Positions 46,997 to 56,232 of a DNA stretch of 64,000 bases are shown here, one piece after another. The stretch is from Albidovulum sp. GTDB lineage: Bacteria; Pseudomonadota; Alphaproteobacteria; Rhodobacterales; Rhodobacteraceae. The position numbers and the translations under genes were made by a program. Positions within the stretch are counted from its first letter, which is position 1. Every line of letters starts with the position of its first letter. The stretch is taken from contig JALSJQ010000034.1 of the NCBI GenBank assembly GCA_026989275.1, forward strand, positions 62,001 through 126,000, in the 5' to 3' direction. The notes beneath the pieces were generated by a model. The model did not search any database. It saw only the letters and a program-made list of their open reading frames with translations, and had not been told where the DNA came from.

Positions 46997-49321
46997 GTGC
47001 CTTCCTTCACCAAGACCCTTGAAAACGCGATCCATTCGGCACTGGCCATGGCCAATGCCCGCCGGCACGAGCTGGCCACGCTCGAGCATCTCCTGCTCGC
47101 GCTCATCGACGAGCCCGATGCCGCGCGCGTGATGCGGGCCTGCGGCGTCGATCTAGAGGCGCTGCGCAAGACGCTGCTCGACTACATCGACGAGGAGCTT
47201 TCCACGCTCATCTCCGAGGTCGATGGTATCGAGGCCTCGCCCACCACCGCCTTCCAGCGGGTGATCCAGCGCGCGGCGATCCATGTGCAGAGTTCGGGCA
47301 AGCAGGAGGTGACGGGAGCGAACGTGCTCGTCGCCATCTTCGCCGAACGCGAATCGAACGCCGCCTACTTCCTGCAGGAACAGGACATGACCCGCTACGA
47401 CGCGGTCAACTTCATCGCCCATGGCGTGGCCAAGAACCCCGCCTTCCGCGAGGAACGGCCGGTGCGGGGCGCGGAGGAGCAGGAAGAAACGATGTCGGGC
47501 CGCCAGGGTGGCAACGAGCGCGAATCGGCGCTCGAGAAATATTGCGTCGATCTCAACCGCAAGGCCGCCGAGGGCGAGATCGACCCGATCATCGGCCGCG
47601 AGCACGAGATCGAACGCTGCATCCAGGTGCTGTGCCGCCGGCGCAAGAACAACCCGCTGCTGGTGGGCGATCCCGGCGTCGGCAAGACCGCCATTGCCGA
47701 GGGCATCGCCTGGAAGATCGTGCAGGGCGGCACTCCCGAGGTGTTGAAGAACGCCACCATCTATTCGCTCGACATGGGGGCGCTTCTGGCCGGCACCCGC
47801 TACCGCGGTGATTTCGAGGAGCGCCTCAAGGCGGTGATGAAGGAGCTCGAGGAACACGACGACGCGATCCTGTTCATCGACGAGATCCACACCGTGATCG
47901 GCGCCGGCGCCACCTCGGGCGGGGCGATGGACGCCTCGAACCTGCTCAAGCCCGCGCTCCAGTCGGGCAAGCTGCGCTGCATGGGCTCGACCACCTACAA
48001 GGAGTTCCGCCAGCATTTCGAGAAGGATCGGGCGCTGAGCCGCCGCTTCCAGAAGATCGACGTCAACGAACCCTCGATCGAGGACGCGATCAAGATCCTC
48101 AAGGGCCTCAAGCCCTATTTCGAGGAGCATCACGGCGTGAAATACACCGCGGACGCGATCAAGGCGGCGGTCGAGCTGTCGGCGCGCTACGTCCACGACC
48201 GCAAGCTGCCCGACAAGGCGATCGACGTGATCGACGAGGCCGGCGCCGCCCAGCACCTGCTGCCCGAGAGCCGCCGGCGCAAGACCATCGGCGCCCGCGA
48301 GGTCGAGGGGGTGGTGGCGAAGATCGCCCGCATCCCGCCGAAGAAGATGACCAAGAGCGATACCGAGACCCTGCGCGATCTCGAAAAGCGCCTCAAGCGC
48401 GTGGTCTTCGGTCAGGACGAGGCGATCGGGGCGCTGGTTTCGGCCATCAAGCTGTCGCGGGCCGGGCTGCGCGAGCCCGAAAAGCCGATCGGCAACTACC
48501 TATTCGCCGGGCCGACCGGCGTCGGCAAGACCGAGGTGGCCCGCCAGCTGGCCGACTCGCTCGGCATCGAACTGCTGCGCTTCGACATGTCGGAATATAT
48601 GGAGAAACACGCCGTCTCGCGCCTCATCGGCGCGCCGCCGGGCTATGTCGGCTTCGATCAGGGCGGCCTTCTGACCGACGGCGTCGATCAGCATCCCCAT
48701 TGCGTGCTGCTGCTCGACGAGATCGAGAAGGCCCACCCGGACGTGTTCAACATCCTGCTGCAGGTGATGGATCACGGCAAGCTGACCGATCACAACGGCA
48801 AGCAGATCGATTTCCGCAACGTGATCCTGATCATGACATCGAATGCCGGCGCCGCCGAGCAGGCCAGGGCGGCCATCGGCTTCGGCCGCGAGCGGCGGGA
48901 AGGCGAGGACAAGGCGGCGATCGAAAAGCTGTTCACGCCCGAATTCCGCAATCGGCTCGATGCCATCATCTCCTTCGCGCCACTGTCGAAGGAAGTGATC
49001 CTGAAGGTCGTCGAGAAGTTCGTGCTCCAGCTCGAGGCGCAGCTGATGGAACGGAACGTCACCATCGAGCTGACGCCCGAGGCGGCCGAGTGGCTGGCCG
49101 AGAAGGGCTATGACGACAAGATGGGCGCCCGCCCCCTCGGCCGGGTGATCCAGGAGCACATCAAGAAACCGCTGGCCGAGGAGCTGCTCTTCGGCCGGCT
49201 CGCCAAGGGCGGCGTGGTCGAGGTCCGGCGCAAGGAGGACGGGCTCGACCTGCGGATCCTGCCGGCCGCAAAACGCGCGATCCCGGCCGGGCGTCGCCCG
49301 CCGCTGCTGACGGCTGACTGA
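46997..49321 (+). CDS. clpA: ATP-dependent Clp protease ATP-binding subunit ClpA
   Basis: An AAA+ unfoldase that feeds substrates to ClpP. The N-domain (about residues 1-145) precedes AAA-1 ([24 protein letters not shown]) and AAA-2 ([24 protein letters not shown]). The ClpP-docking tripeptide is IGF, near residue 630. It has 774 residues and starts with GTG at 46997, after gaggagcg. Unlike most proteobacteria there is no clpS directly upstream; the preceding 600 bases are gene-free. A sigma-32-like promoter fits heat induction. Confidence 0.95.
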   Translation: MPSFTKTLENAIHSALAMANARRHELATLEHLLLALIDEPDAARVMRACGVDLEALRKTLLDYIDEELSTLISEVDGIEASPTTAFQRVIQRAAIHVQSSGKQEVTGANVLVAIFAERESNAAYFLQEQDMTRYDAVNFIAHGVAKNPAFREERPVRGAEEQEETMSGRQGGNERESALEKYCVDLNRKAAEGEIDPIIGREHEIERCIQVLCRRRKNNPLLVGDPGVGKTAIAEGIAWKIVQGGTPEVLKNATIYSLDMGALLAGTRYRGDFEERLKAVMKELEEHDDAILFIDEIHTVIGAGATSGGAMDASNLLKPALQSGKLRCMGSTTYKEFRQHFEKDRALSRRFQKIDVNEPSIEDAIKILKGLKPYFEEHHGVKYTADAIKAAVELSARYVHDRKLPDKAIDVIDEAGAAQHLLPESRRRKTIGAREVEGVVAKIARIPPKKMTKSDTETLRDLEKRLKRVVFGQDEAIGALVSAIKLSRAGLREPEKPIGNYLFAGPTGVGKTEVARQLADSLGIELLRFDMSEYMEKHAVSRLIGAPPGYVGFDQGGLLTDGVDQHPHCVLLLDEIEKAHPDVFNILLQVMDHGKLTDHNGKQIDFRNVILIMTSNAGAAEQARAAIGFGRERREGEDKAAIEKLFTPEFRNRLDAIISFAPLSKEVILKVVEKFVLQLEAQLMERNVTIELTPEAAEWLAEKGYDDKMGARPLGRVIQEHIKKPLAEELLFGRLAKGGVVEVRRKEDGLDLRILPAAKRAIPAGRRPPLLTAD

Positions 49322-50172
49322 GCCGGGCGCGCCCCGCCCCGCAGGAGCGGCACGCTCCTTGCAGGGACGCTCGCGGCGTCGCCGTCGCGCCGCACCCTGC
49401 CCGCCGCCCCGGCATTGCCGACGGGCGGCGGGCAGGGCCAATCGACATCCGCCTGCCTCGCAGGGAAGGGCAGCGCCGGTCGGGCGCGCATCGAGAACCG
49501 GCCATCCGCGGAAGGGGGGCGACACCTTCAGCCCCGACAGGCCCGCATCGGCCGAAACGCGCCCGATGGCGCATCCCCCGCCGAAAGGCGGGGGGACGGG
49601 CGCGAACCGTCCACCTCGGAAAAGCGCGCATGGAGAGCTCCGCGTCGAGACAGGCGGACAATGTCTTGCCTCCCCCTCGAGATCGACGTCGCGTGACCGA
49701 AAGCAACGCGCCCGTGTCCTGTACCCTCTTGCCGCCAGCCGCCTCGCCCTTCCGGCGATGGCGAGTGCCATGCAGGCATCCCTCCGCATCCCGCCACATG
49801 ATCGGCCCTCTCCCGAAAGCGGCTGCCTTCAGGGCGGCTGCCTTCCTTCCCCCCATGCTCCGAATATCCCTCGCCGGCGTGGTATCCGGGAACGCCGGTT
49901 CGCCATGCCGCATGTCCTTCCCGGCCTTGCCGCCCGCAAGGATCAGGCGCCTCTTCCCCGCACGCGACGTGGCTGCCCGCGGCGTTCAACTTCTCGCGCG
50001 CGGCTGTTGCACGGGCCGCCCGGCGCGGGAAGAATGCCGAACCGGAGGTCGGATCAGGCCGGGAAGACCACATCGCGTCGCCGGGAGTCACGGGGACGGT
50101 GCACCCTTCCGCACGGAAAGCCCGGCATCTTCCATCGAGACGGGTGCGAAACAGGTGAACAAGAGCCCGAGA
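49322..50172. other. Long gene-free stretch between clpA and the M23 peptidase
   Basis: About 851 bases, the longest gap in the window. A 15-bp perfect hairpin (49395-49437) lies 74 bases after clpA. Frames on both strands are open by GC bias but are Arg/Pro/Gly-rich with no domain. I see no tRNA or T-tailed terminator. A small RNA or degraded gene is possible but unsupported. Confidence 0.45.
49395..49437 (+). terminator. Very stable hairpin downstream of clpA
   Basis: A 15-bp perfect stem (ccctgcccgccgccc at 49395-49409 with its complement at 49423-49437) is topped by a second 4-bp stem (cggc-att-gccg). There is no T run, so it may be an mRNA-stabilising end or an intrinsic pause rather than a classic terminator. 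Confidence 0.5.
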
Positions 50173-51267
50173 ATGGCGGACAGTCGAGGCAGACGGCAAG
50201 GGCCGGGCGCCCCCTCACGGGCGAAGACGGCCCCCTTTTCCCGGCGTCGTGTCCGGTGGCGGCCGTTCGCTCCGCTTGCGCTGATCCTCGCCGCCCTCCC
50301 GCTGCCGATCGTGGCCGAACCCCTGATCGCGCCGACCGACACCGCGCTGCCGCCGCCCCTTCTCTTCCCTCTCGATTGCAGCCTCGGCGAAAGCTGTTTC
50401 CTGCAGAACCTCGTCGATCGCGAACCCGGCCCCGGCATCCGCGATGCCGCCTGCGGCATAGCGAGCTATGACGGCCATCGCGGCACCGATCTGCGGATCG
50501 GCGATCCGGCGCTTTTCCGCAGCGGGGTGATGGTGCGGGCGGCCGCGCCCGGCACCGTCGTCGCCCTGCGCAACGATGCGCCCGAGCGCCTGCGCGCTCC
50601 CGGCACGCCCTGGCCCGAAGGCGGCGGCCAATGCGGCAACGGGGTCGCCATCCGCACCGAGAGCGGCTGGGTCATGCGCTACTGCCACATGCGCCGCGGT
50701 TCGGTGCGGGTGCGCCGCGGCCAGAGACTGGCGGCCGGCACCCCGCTCGGCATCGTCGGCCTTTCGGGGGACACCACCTTCCCGCATCTTCATTTCGACA
50801 TCCGCCGCAAGGGCCGGGTGCTCGATCCGTTCGACATCCGCCCCGTCCCCTGCCCCGCCGCACCGCACCGGCAACTGTGGCGACACCCGCTGCCGCTCGC
50901 GACCAGCCGGCTGATCCATGCCGCCCTGTTCGATCGCCTGCCCGACCGGGCAACGCTCGTCCTGACGCCGCCCTCCCGCCTCGCGGCCGACCCGCCGCGC
51001 CTCGTCGGCGGCATCCTCGCCATCAACCTTGCGCCGGGCGACCGGATCGATCTGCGTCTCGAGGGCCCCGACGGCGCGATTCTCGCCAAGGAGGTCCGCC
51101 GCCTCAGGCAGCGACGGGCCGAGCTGCGCCTTGCCCTCGGCGTGCAGCGGCCGGCGGCGGGCTGGCAGGCGGGCGATTACCGCATCATTGCCGAATTGCG
51201 CCGCGACGGCCGCCTGCTCGACCGGATTTCCCGCATGACGGCGCTCGGCGGCGCCCCGCGCGAATAG
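50173..51267 (+). CDS. M23 family metallopeptidase
   Basis: A 364-residue secreted peptidase likely acting on peptidoglycan in the periplasm. From the ATG at 50173 an arginine-rich n-region leads into a hydrophobic core (about residues 30-48) ending VAEPLIAP, a plausible signal peptide. The catalytic zinc motif is intact: HRGTD (HxxxD) near residue 102 and HLHFD (HxH) near residue 205. The C-terminal 140 residues are a beta-rich domain I do not recognise. The open frame begins far upstream at 49630 but that part is not credible. Confidence 0.88.
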   Translation: MADSRGRRQGPGAPSRAKTAPFSRRRVRWRPFAPLALILAALPLPIVAEPLIAPTDTALPPPLLFPLDCSLGESCFLQNLVDREPGPGIRDAACGIASYDGHRGTDLRIGDPALFRSGVMVRAAAPGTVVALRNDAPERLRAPGTPWPEGGGQCGNGVAIRTESGWVMRYCHMRRGSVRVRRGQRLAAGTPLGIVGLSGDTTFPHLHFDIRRKGRVLDPFDIRPVPCPAAPHRQLWRHPLPLATSRLIHAALFDRLPDRATLVLTPPSRLAADPPRLVGGILAINLAPGDRIDLRLEGPDGAILAKEVRRLRQRRAELRLALGVQRPAAGWQAGDYRIIAELRRDGRLLDRISRMTALGGAPRE

Positions 51268-51391
51268 ACCGGCCCGAACTGGTTGCCGGCGCCCCGGCCT
51301 CACCGGCATGGCCATCGCCGCTGCCCGGAAGGGCGCACCGCCAGGCGCCGGAGAGCCCCCGGCAGGCTCCCGCCCCTCTGGTGTCAGCGTC

Positions 51392-53749
51392 TCAGCGTTC
51401 GGTGAGCTTGAGCTCGATGCGGCGGTTCTTCGCCCGGGCCTCGGGAACCGGCCGCGGATCGACCGGGTGGAACTCGCCGAAGCCGGTCGGCGCCAGCCGC
51501 TCGGGCGGCAGGCCGAGCGCGTCGATCATGTAGCGGACGACGGCCAGCGCCCGCGCCTGGCTGAGCTCCCAGTTGTCGCGCCACCGGGCACCGGGCCGGA
51601 GGGGGGTGTCGTCGGTATGCCCATCCACCCGCAGGACCCAGTCGATATCCGGCGGGATCTGCCGCGCCGCCTGTTTCAGCACCTCGACGACCTTGGCGAT
51701 CTCGTGCTTGCCGGCTTCCGTCAGCTCGTCCGACCCCGGATCGAAGAGCACGGCCGAATCGAACACGAATCGGTCACCGACGATGCGGACCCCGGGCTGG
51801 CCGGCGAAGATGTCGCGCAGCCGACCGAAGAAATCGGACCGGTATTTCTCGAGCTGGCGCGTCCGCTCCTCGAGAAGGCGCAGCTTCTCCTTCTCGAGCG
51901 CGGCGATGCGTTCGGCCTGAAGCCGGCGCTTGCGCTCCTCGGCGGCCTTCTGCGCCAGAGCCTGGTTGAGCTGCTGGCCGAGATTGCGGATCTGCACCGC
52001 TTTCCTGGCGTCGGCCGCCTGGGTCGCCTCGAGGGTTTCCTGCAATGCGGCAAGGCGCCGATCGAGCCGGGCGATCTGCCGATTGAGAAGGGCAATCCGC
52101 CGCTCCGCCGCAAGGCTGCGCTTCTTCTCGGCCGCAAGCAGCGCTTTCGCCTCGGCCAGAAGGGCCGCCTGACGTGCCTTTTCGTCCGTGGCGGCGACGG
52201 CCCGGGCCTCGGCGGCTTTCTTCTCGCTGCGGCTCTTCGTCAGGGCGTCGGCAAGGCGGGCAAGTTCGGCCGCAAGGCGCATGCGATCATCCGCCACCCG
52301 GCTGCGCTCGGCCGCGAGCCGCCCCTTCTCGGCCTCGAGCGCGGCGAGCCTCTGCCGCAAGGCGGCGTTCTCGGACTCGAGACGGGCAAGGGCGGACGCC
52401 TTTTCCGTCAACGCCGCCGCCGTCTTCCTTCTCTCGTCCTCGCTCGCAGAGAGCTTCTGCTCGAGCTTCCTTTCCCGCGTCGCCAGCGCCGCGCGCGCGG
52501 CCTCGATTCCGGCGAGCTTCCCGGCCAGCGCCTTGCGCGCCTGCTCGGCCGCGGCCAGCAGGGTCAGCGTCTCCTCGGCGCGGCGGCGCTCCTCCTCGAG
52601 CCTGAGTTCGAGGGCCGTCATCTCCGCATCGGCATCGGCCAGCCGCTTGCGCAACGCCTCCGCCGCGGCCGCCTCGGCCAGCCGCGCCTTCTCGGCCTCG
52701 GAAAGCGCAGCCTCCCGCTCCGCAAGGCGCTGCCGCAGCGCCTCCGCCGCGGCTGCCTCGGCCAGCCGCGCCTTCTCGGCCGCATCGAGCTTTTCGGCAA
52801 GGGCCGTCGCCCTGTCCGTGGCAGCGGCCAGGCGCTCCCGGGCGGCGGCAAGCGCGCTCTCGACCCCCGCCTTTTCCTTGCGGGCCTTCTCGAGCGCGGC
52901 AAGAAGATCGGCGAGGCGTGCGGCCTGATCGCCGTTCCGCCGCTCGAGATCGGCGACAAGCGCCTTGAGCGCATCGGCTCTTGCCGCCGCAAGCCGCGCC
53001 GCTTCCTCTTCCCGGCTGATCTCGTTGCGCGCCCGTGCCAGCGCAAGACGCAGCGCGGCGCCCGCATCGATCAGCCGCTCCCGTTCACCGGTGAGCCGCT
53101 CGATCTCCCCCTCGGCAGCGGCGATCTTCTGTCGCGCGGCGGCAAGATCGGCCCGCGTGGCGGCGAGATCCCGCGAAAGCGCCGCCGTCCGCGCCTCGAG
53201 AGCGGCCTTGTCGTCCTTCAGCCGTGCCCCCTCGGCCCGGGCGGCGGCAAGCGCGGCGTCGAGCGCGTCCCGTTTGGCGACGAGGGTGCGCACCTCTTTC
53301 TCGAGCCGCCCCTTCTCGGCCAGGAGCGCGGCCCTATCGGCCCTCAGGGCGTCGCGCTCGCCCAGAAGATCGGTGATCCGGGCCTCGATGTCGCGGATCC
53401 GGCCCTGCTGATCGGCGATGCGGGCCTCGCGATCGGCCAGCGCCGCCTCGAGGGTGGCGATGACGTCGGCCCGGTCGGCGGCTTCGGCGCGGGCGGCGGC
53501 CAGATCCTGCGACAGCCGGTCGGCCCGGGCACGGCTCGCCCCGAGCGCCTGCGAAAGGCTCGCCACCTCGGCCGAAAGCGCCTCGAGCTCCCCGGCCTGG
53601 CTGTCGATCCGCCGGGACTGGACGAACTGCACGATCATGAAGATCGAGATGACGAAGGTCAGCACCAGGAGAAGCCCGGTCATGGCATCGACGAAGCCGG
53701 GCCAGATATTGGGCCGGAAACGCTGGGGAGTGCGGCGCGAGAGGCTCAT
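51392..53749 (-). CDS. OmpA/MotB-like peptidoglycan-binding protein with very long coiled coil
   Basis: A 785-residue protein with one N-terminal membrane helix (about residues 20-44) whose FVDAMTGLLLVL resembles the MotB ion-binding segment, aspartate included. Residues about 45-635 are a continuous Ala/Arg/Glu/Leu-rich heptad stretch predicted to be coiled coil. The C-terminal OmpA-like domain (about 640-785) has DGHTDDTPL and NRRIELKL, the peptidoglycan-binding motif. A 43-base segment is repeated at 84-base spacing inside the coil. It overlaps the MotA-like gene by four bases and is surely co-translated with it. Confidence 0.88.
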   Translation of the reverse strand: MSLSRRTPQRFRPNIWPGFVDAMTGLLLVLTFVISIFMIVQFVQSRRIDSQAGELEALSAEVASLSQALGASRARADRLSQDLAAARAEAADRADVIATLEAALADREARIADQQGRIRDIEARITDLLGERDALRADRAALLAEKGRLEKEVRTLVAKRDALDAALAAARAEGARLKDDKAALEARTAALSRDLAATRADLAAARQKIAAAEGEIERLTGERERLIDAGAALRLALARARNEISREEEAARLAAARADALKALVADLERRNGDQAARLADLLAALEKARKEKAGVESALAAARERLAAATDRATALAEKLDAAEKARLAEAAAAEALRQRLAEREAALSEAEKARLAEAAAAEALRKRLADADAEMTALELRLEEERRRAEETLTLLAAAEQARKALAGKLAGIEAARAALATRERKLEQKLSASEDERRKTAAALTEKASALARLESENAALRQRLAALEAEKGRLAAERSRVADDRMRLAAELARLADALTKSRSEKKAAEARAVAATDEKARQAALLAEAKALLAAEKKRSLAAERRIALLNRQIARLDRRLAALQETLEATQAADARKAVQIRNLGQQLNQALAQKAAEERKRRLQAERIAALEKEKLRLLEERTRQLEKYRSDFFGRLRDIFAGQPGVRIVGDRFVFDSAVLFDPGSDELTEAGKHEIAKVVEVLKQAARQIPPDIDWVLRVDGHTDDTPLRPGARWRDNWELSQARALAVVRYMIDALGLPPERLAPTGFGEFHPVDPRPVPEARAKNRRIELKLTER
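52655..52781 (-). repeat. Internal 84-base-period duplication in the coiled-coil region
   Basis: Bases 52655-52697 and 52739-52781 are 43-base copies that differ at one position, spaced 84 bases apart (28 codons). Both encode KARLAEAAAAEALR, so the coil grew by exactly four heptads. The near identity indicates a recent duplication or ongoing conversion. Confidence 0.85.
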
Positions 53750-54981
53750 CGCGGTGCCTCTTCGGCAGGGTTCTCGAGGGAAAGCGCCGCCTCGCCGCCC
53801 GAACCGCGGGCCGCGAGCAGGCGGGCAAGGGCGGCGATCTCGGCGCGGATCTCGGCCACGCTCTCGATCCGCCCGGCCGCCATCTCCTCGTGCAGCCGCA
53901 GGATGCCGGTATTGATCGAACGCAGAAGCCGCCTCGTCTCGACATCGGGCGTGTCATCGACGGTCAGGCGGCGGATCTCGTCGAGAAGACTCGACTGACC
54001 TTCCGAAATCCGCTCGAGCGTCTTCACCAGAGCGGCCGTCCCGTCCGCCGCGTCGGCCTCGCGCGCCTGCCGCTCGGCGCGGATCTCGGCCCCGAGCGCC
54101 TCGACGGCCCCGGCCAGCGCGGCGATCTTCTCGTTGCCCTCGTGGCGGGAGATGTCGCTCTGCACGAGGCTGTCGGCCAGGGCGTCGATCTGGCGCGAAA
54201 GCCCGAGCAGGATCTCCGCGAGCCAGCCGCTTTCGCCACCCGCCCCGGCCTCGGCATGGAAGCTCGTCATGCTGGTGAGCCATTCCTCGAGCTCGCGATA
54301 GAAGCGGTTCTGGCCATGGGTGGCGAAAAGCTCCAGAAGGCCGATGACGAGCGATCCGGCAAGACCGAGCAGCGAGGAGGAGAAGGCCGTGCCCATGCCG
54401 CCGAGCTGGTTCTCGAGCCCGTGCATCAGCCGCTGGAAGATGGTGGCCGCATCCTCGCCCGCCGACGGGCTCAGCGAACGGATGGTCTCGACCACGGCCG
54501 GAACGGTAATGGCCAACCCGTAGAAGGTACCGAGAAGGCCGAGAAAGATCAGCACGTTGGCGATGTAGCGGGTGATGTCGCGCGCTTCCTCGATCCGCAT
54601 CGCCACCGCATCGAGCACCGAACGCGCCGAAACCGGGGAAAGGTGCAACCCGCCATTCCCTTCGCGAAAGAGCGCTGCGAGCGGCGCCAGCAGCGCCGGG
54701 GGCGCCGCCCCCTCCTCCGCCCCGCCCGCCGGCACATGGCGGCGCAGCCAGCGCACGGCCCGCATGAGAAGCGCCATCTGCCAGAAGGTGGCGAGCACGC
54801 CGATGCCGAAGACACCGAGGATCACCCCGTTCAGAAACGGGTTGGCGGTGATGATGTGTTCGATCCGCGGCAACGCGATCCAGCTGCCGACGCCGACGAG
54901 CGCGAGAACGACGATCATCGTCAGGAGCTGCCGGGTCGGCTGGGAAAACCGCGGTTGTGCCGAAAGATCGGGCCTCGTCAT
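53746..54981 (-). CDS. MotA/TolQ/ExbB-type motor channel protein
   Basis: A 411-residue inner-membrane protein with four predicted helices (about residues 20-39, 48-74, 150-170 and 205-228). GLLGTFYGLAITVP and AFSSSLLGLAGSLVIG match the conserved third and fourth helices of MotA/TolQ/ExbB channels. The C-terminal 170 residues are helical and cytoplasmic. The start ATG at 54981 follows cgaggagtgt. With the overlapping OmpA-like gene it should form a proton- or ion-driven motor anchored to peptidoglycan. No flagellar genes are near, so a non-flagellar role is likely. Confidence 0.88.
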   Translation of the reverse strand: MTRPDLSAQPRFSQPTRQLLTMIVVLALVGVGSWIALPRIEHIITANPFLNGVILGVFGIGVLATFWQMALLMRAVRWLRRHVPAGGAEEGAAPPALLAPLAALFREGNGGLHLSPVSARSVLDAVAMRIEEARDITRYIANVLIFLGLLGTFYGLAITVPAVVETIRSLSPSAGEDAATIFQRLMHGLENQLGGMGTAFSSSLLGLAGSLVIGLLELFATHGQNRFYRELEEWLTSMTSFHAEAGAGGESGWLAEILLGLSRQIDALADSLVQSDISRHEGNEKIAALAGAVEALGAEIRAERQAREADAADGTAALVKTLERISEGQSSLLDEIRRLTVDDTPDVETRRLLRSINTGILRLHEEMAAGRIESVAEIRAEIAALARLLAARGSGGEAALSLENPAEEAPR

Positions 54982-55345
54982 GCACACTCCTCGGGCGGCC
55001 CCGGCCGGGGGCACGACCTCATGTCCTTGCGCGAAAAGGATTACCGCGCCTCGAGTGCCGACACAACACGGGGGCGGCGCGAGGCGCAGGAATTTCACGC
55101 GGATGTGGCCGTTCGGTCGTTGCAGACCATTGCCGACCGTTGCAGCGCGCAGCGCGCCCTGCCCCGACGCGGCCGGCGGCCGGCAGGATCTCCGCTCGTC
55201 CGGGGCAGACGCCCCCGCCCTCGCACCGGATCGCGCTCGTGCCGGCGCAAGACAAGCCCCTGCCCCCGCCGGCCTCGCTCCGCCGAGCGCTCGCTGCACC
55301 GGCAACCGAGCCCCGCGTGCCGGACCTCAGCCGCCTTCCGCCTCC
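54982..55345. other. Gene-free stretch between the MotA-like and ChaC-like genes
   Basis: About 364 bases. The promoter of the motor pair should lie here; a TTGTGT with a TAATCC 17 bases on (minus strand, about 55065-55037) is a weak candidate. The extra open frame running into the MotA-like gene is not conserved. Confidence 0.4.
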
Positions 55346-56113
55346 TTACTCCTCTTCGTGCCCGAACCGCCGGACCGCCGCCGACAGGGCGGCAAGGGCG
55401 GGGTCCGCGATACCGAGCCGCCCCAGATGGGCAAGGGTGTTGGCGAGGTAGTCGCCATTTGCGCCGCGCGCTCCGCGGGCCCGGGCGATGATCCGGGCCT
55501 TTTCGTCGGGCGAAAGGCCGGTCGCGTGCTGCGGATGACCCGCCCGCACCACATAGGCCAGTGCTTCGACGCGCCGCCCGTCCGCAAGCTCGAGCGTCAC
55601 CAGGCGTTCGGCATAGGCGTAGGAGACGAGTTCACGCCGCCGCAACCCGGCGATGATGGCGGCGCGCCCCTCCTCGGGCAGACGCAGCGCCATGCCCGGG
55701 CATGCGGCCCCCTCCGCCGGCTCGAGCGCGAGCACGAGGCCCGGGAGATCGGGCGTGCCGCGGTAGTGGTGCGACCAGAGGGCGAAATCCCGCCGATACC
55801 CCGCAAGCCAGGCGCGCACCGCCTCGGCCGGCACGAATCCCGGATCCCACATCAGCGATCCGTAGGCAAAGACCCACTCGATCCGTTCATCGGGCACGAG
55901 GACGGGGCCGAAACCGTCCACCGCGCCCCTGGAGAAGCGACCGGCGGCCGCCCCGGAAATGGCGGCATCGGCCCGCGTACCGGAGCGAGAGGCGCCCCCG
56001 TCTTCCGGGTTTTCTTTCTCCCCGCCTCCGCTCGCCATGCTTCCGCTCGCCGCACATTCCGCTTCCGTACGCCCGATGCCCGCATCCGCTGCCGGCCGGT
56101 CCGCCCCCTTCAT
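55346..56113 (-). CDS. Gamma-glutamylcyclotransferase (ChaC-like)
   Basis: A 255-residue cytosolic protein of the ChaC type, which in characterised members cleaves glutathione to 5-oxoproline and Cys-Gly. The family signature VFAYGSLMWDPGF is near residue 80 and the RRELVSYAYAERLV segment near residue 160 holds the likely catalytic glutamate. The N-terminal 75 residues are low-complexity and non-conserved. The ATG at 56113 has a perfect ggaggt 6 bases upstream; ATGs at 56116 and 56137 are alternatives. It is divergent from the DUF2125 gene. Confidence 0.85.
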   Translation of the reverse strand: MKGADRPAADAGIGRTEAECAASGSMASGGGEKENPEDGGASRSGTRADAAISGAAAGRFSRGAVDGFGPVLVPDERIEWVFAYGSLMWDPGFVPAEAVRAWLAGYRRDFALWSHHYRGTPDLPGLVLALEPAEGAACPGMALRLPEEGRAAIIAGLRRRELVSYAYAERLVTLELADGRRVEALAYVVRAGHPQHATGLSPDEKARIIARARGARGANGDYLANTLAHLGRLGIADPALAALSAAVRRFGHEEE

Positions 56114-56232
56114 CATGCCACCTCCCATGCGTTGCATGCGGCTGTGACCCCGCGCCCTGTGGTCTTGCCCCCGCGGGGGATATATACCGCCCCCGCAGGG
56201 TTTGAAAACGCGCCTGAAGAAAGGCGAAGGAC

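Noticed and set aside
49528..50199. A 223-codon minus-strand frame in the clpA-M23 gap
   Set aside because: Low-complexity and arginine-rich; no family and no start context.
51308..53998. An 896-codon frame on the plus strand opposite the OmpA-like gene
   Set aside because: It is a mirror of the Ala/Arg/Leu-rich coiled coil, not an independent gene.
51392..54981. A Zorya-type phage defence system
   Set aside because: The MotA/OmpA pair resembles ZorA/ZorB in general plan, but the tail is on the other subunit and no ZorC/D/E-like gene is adjacent.
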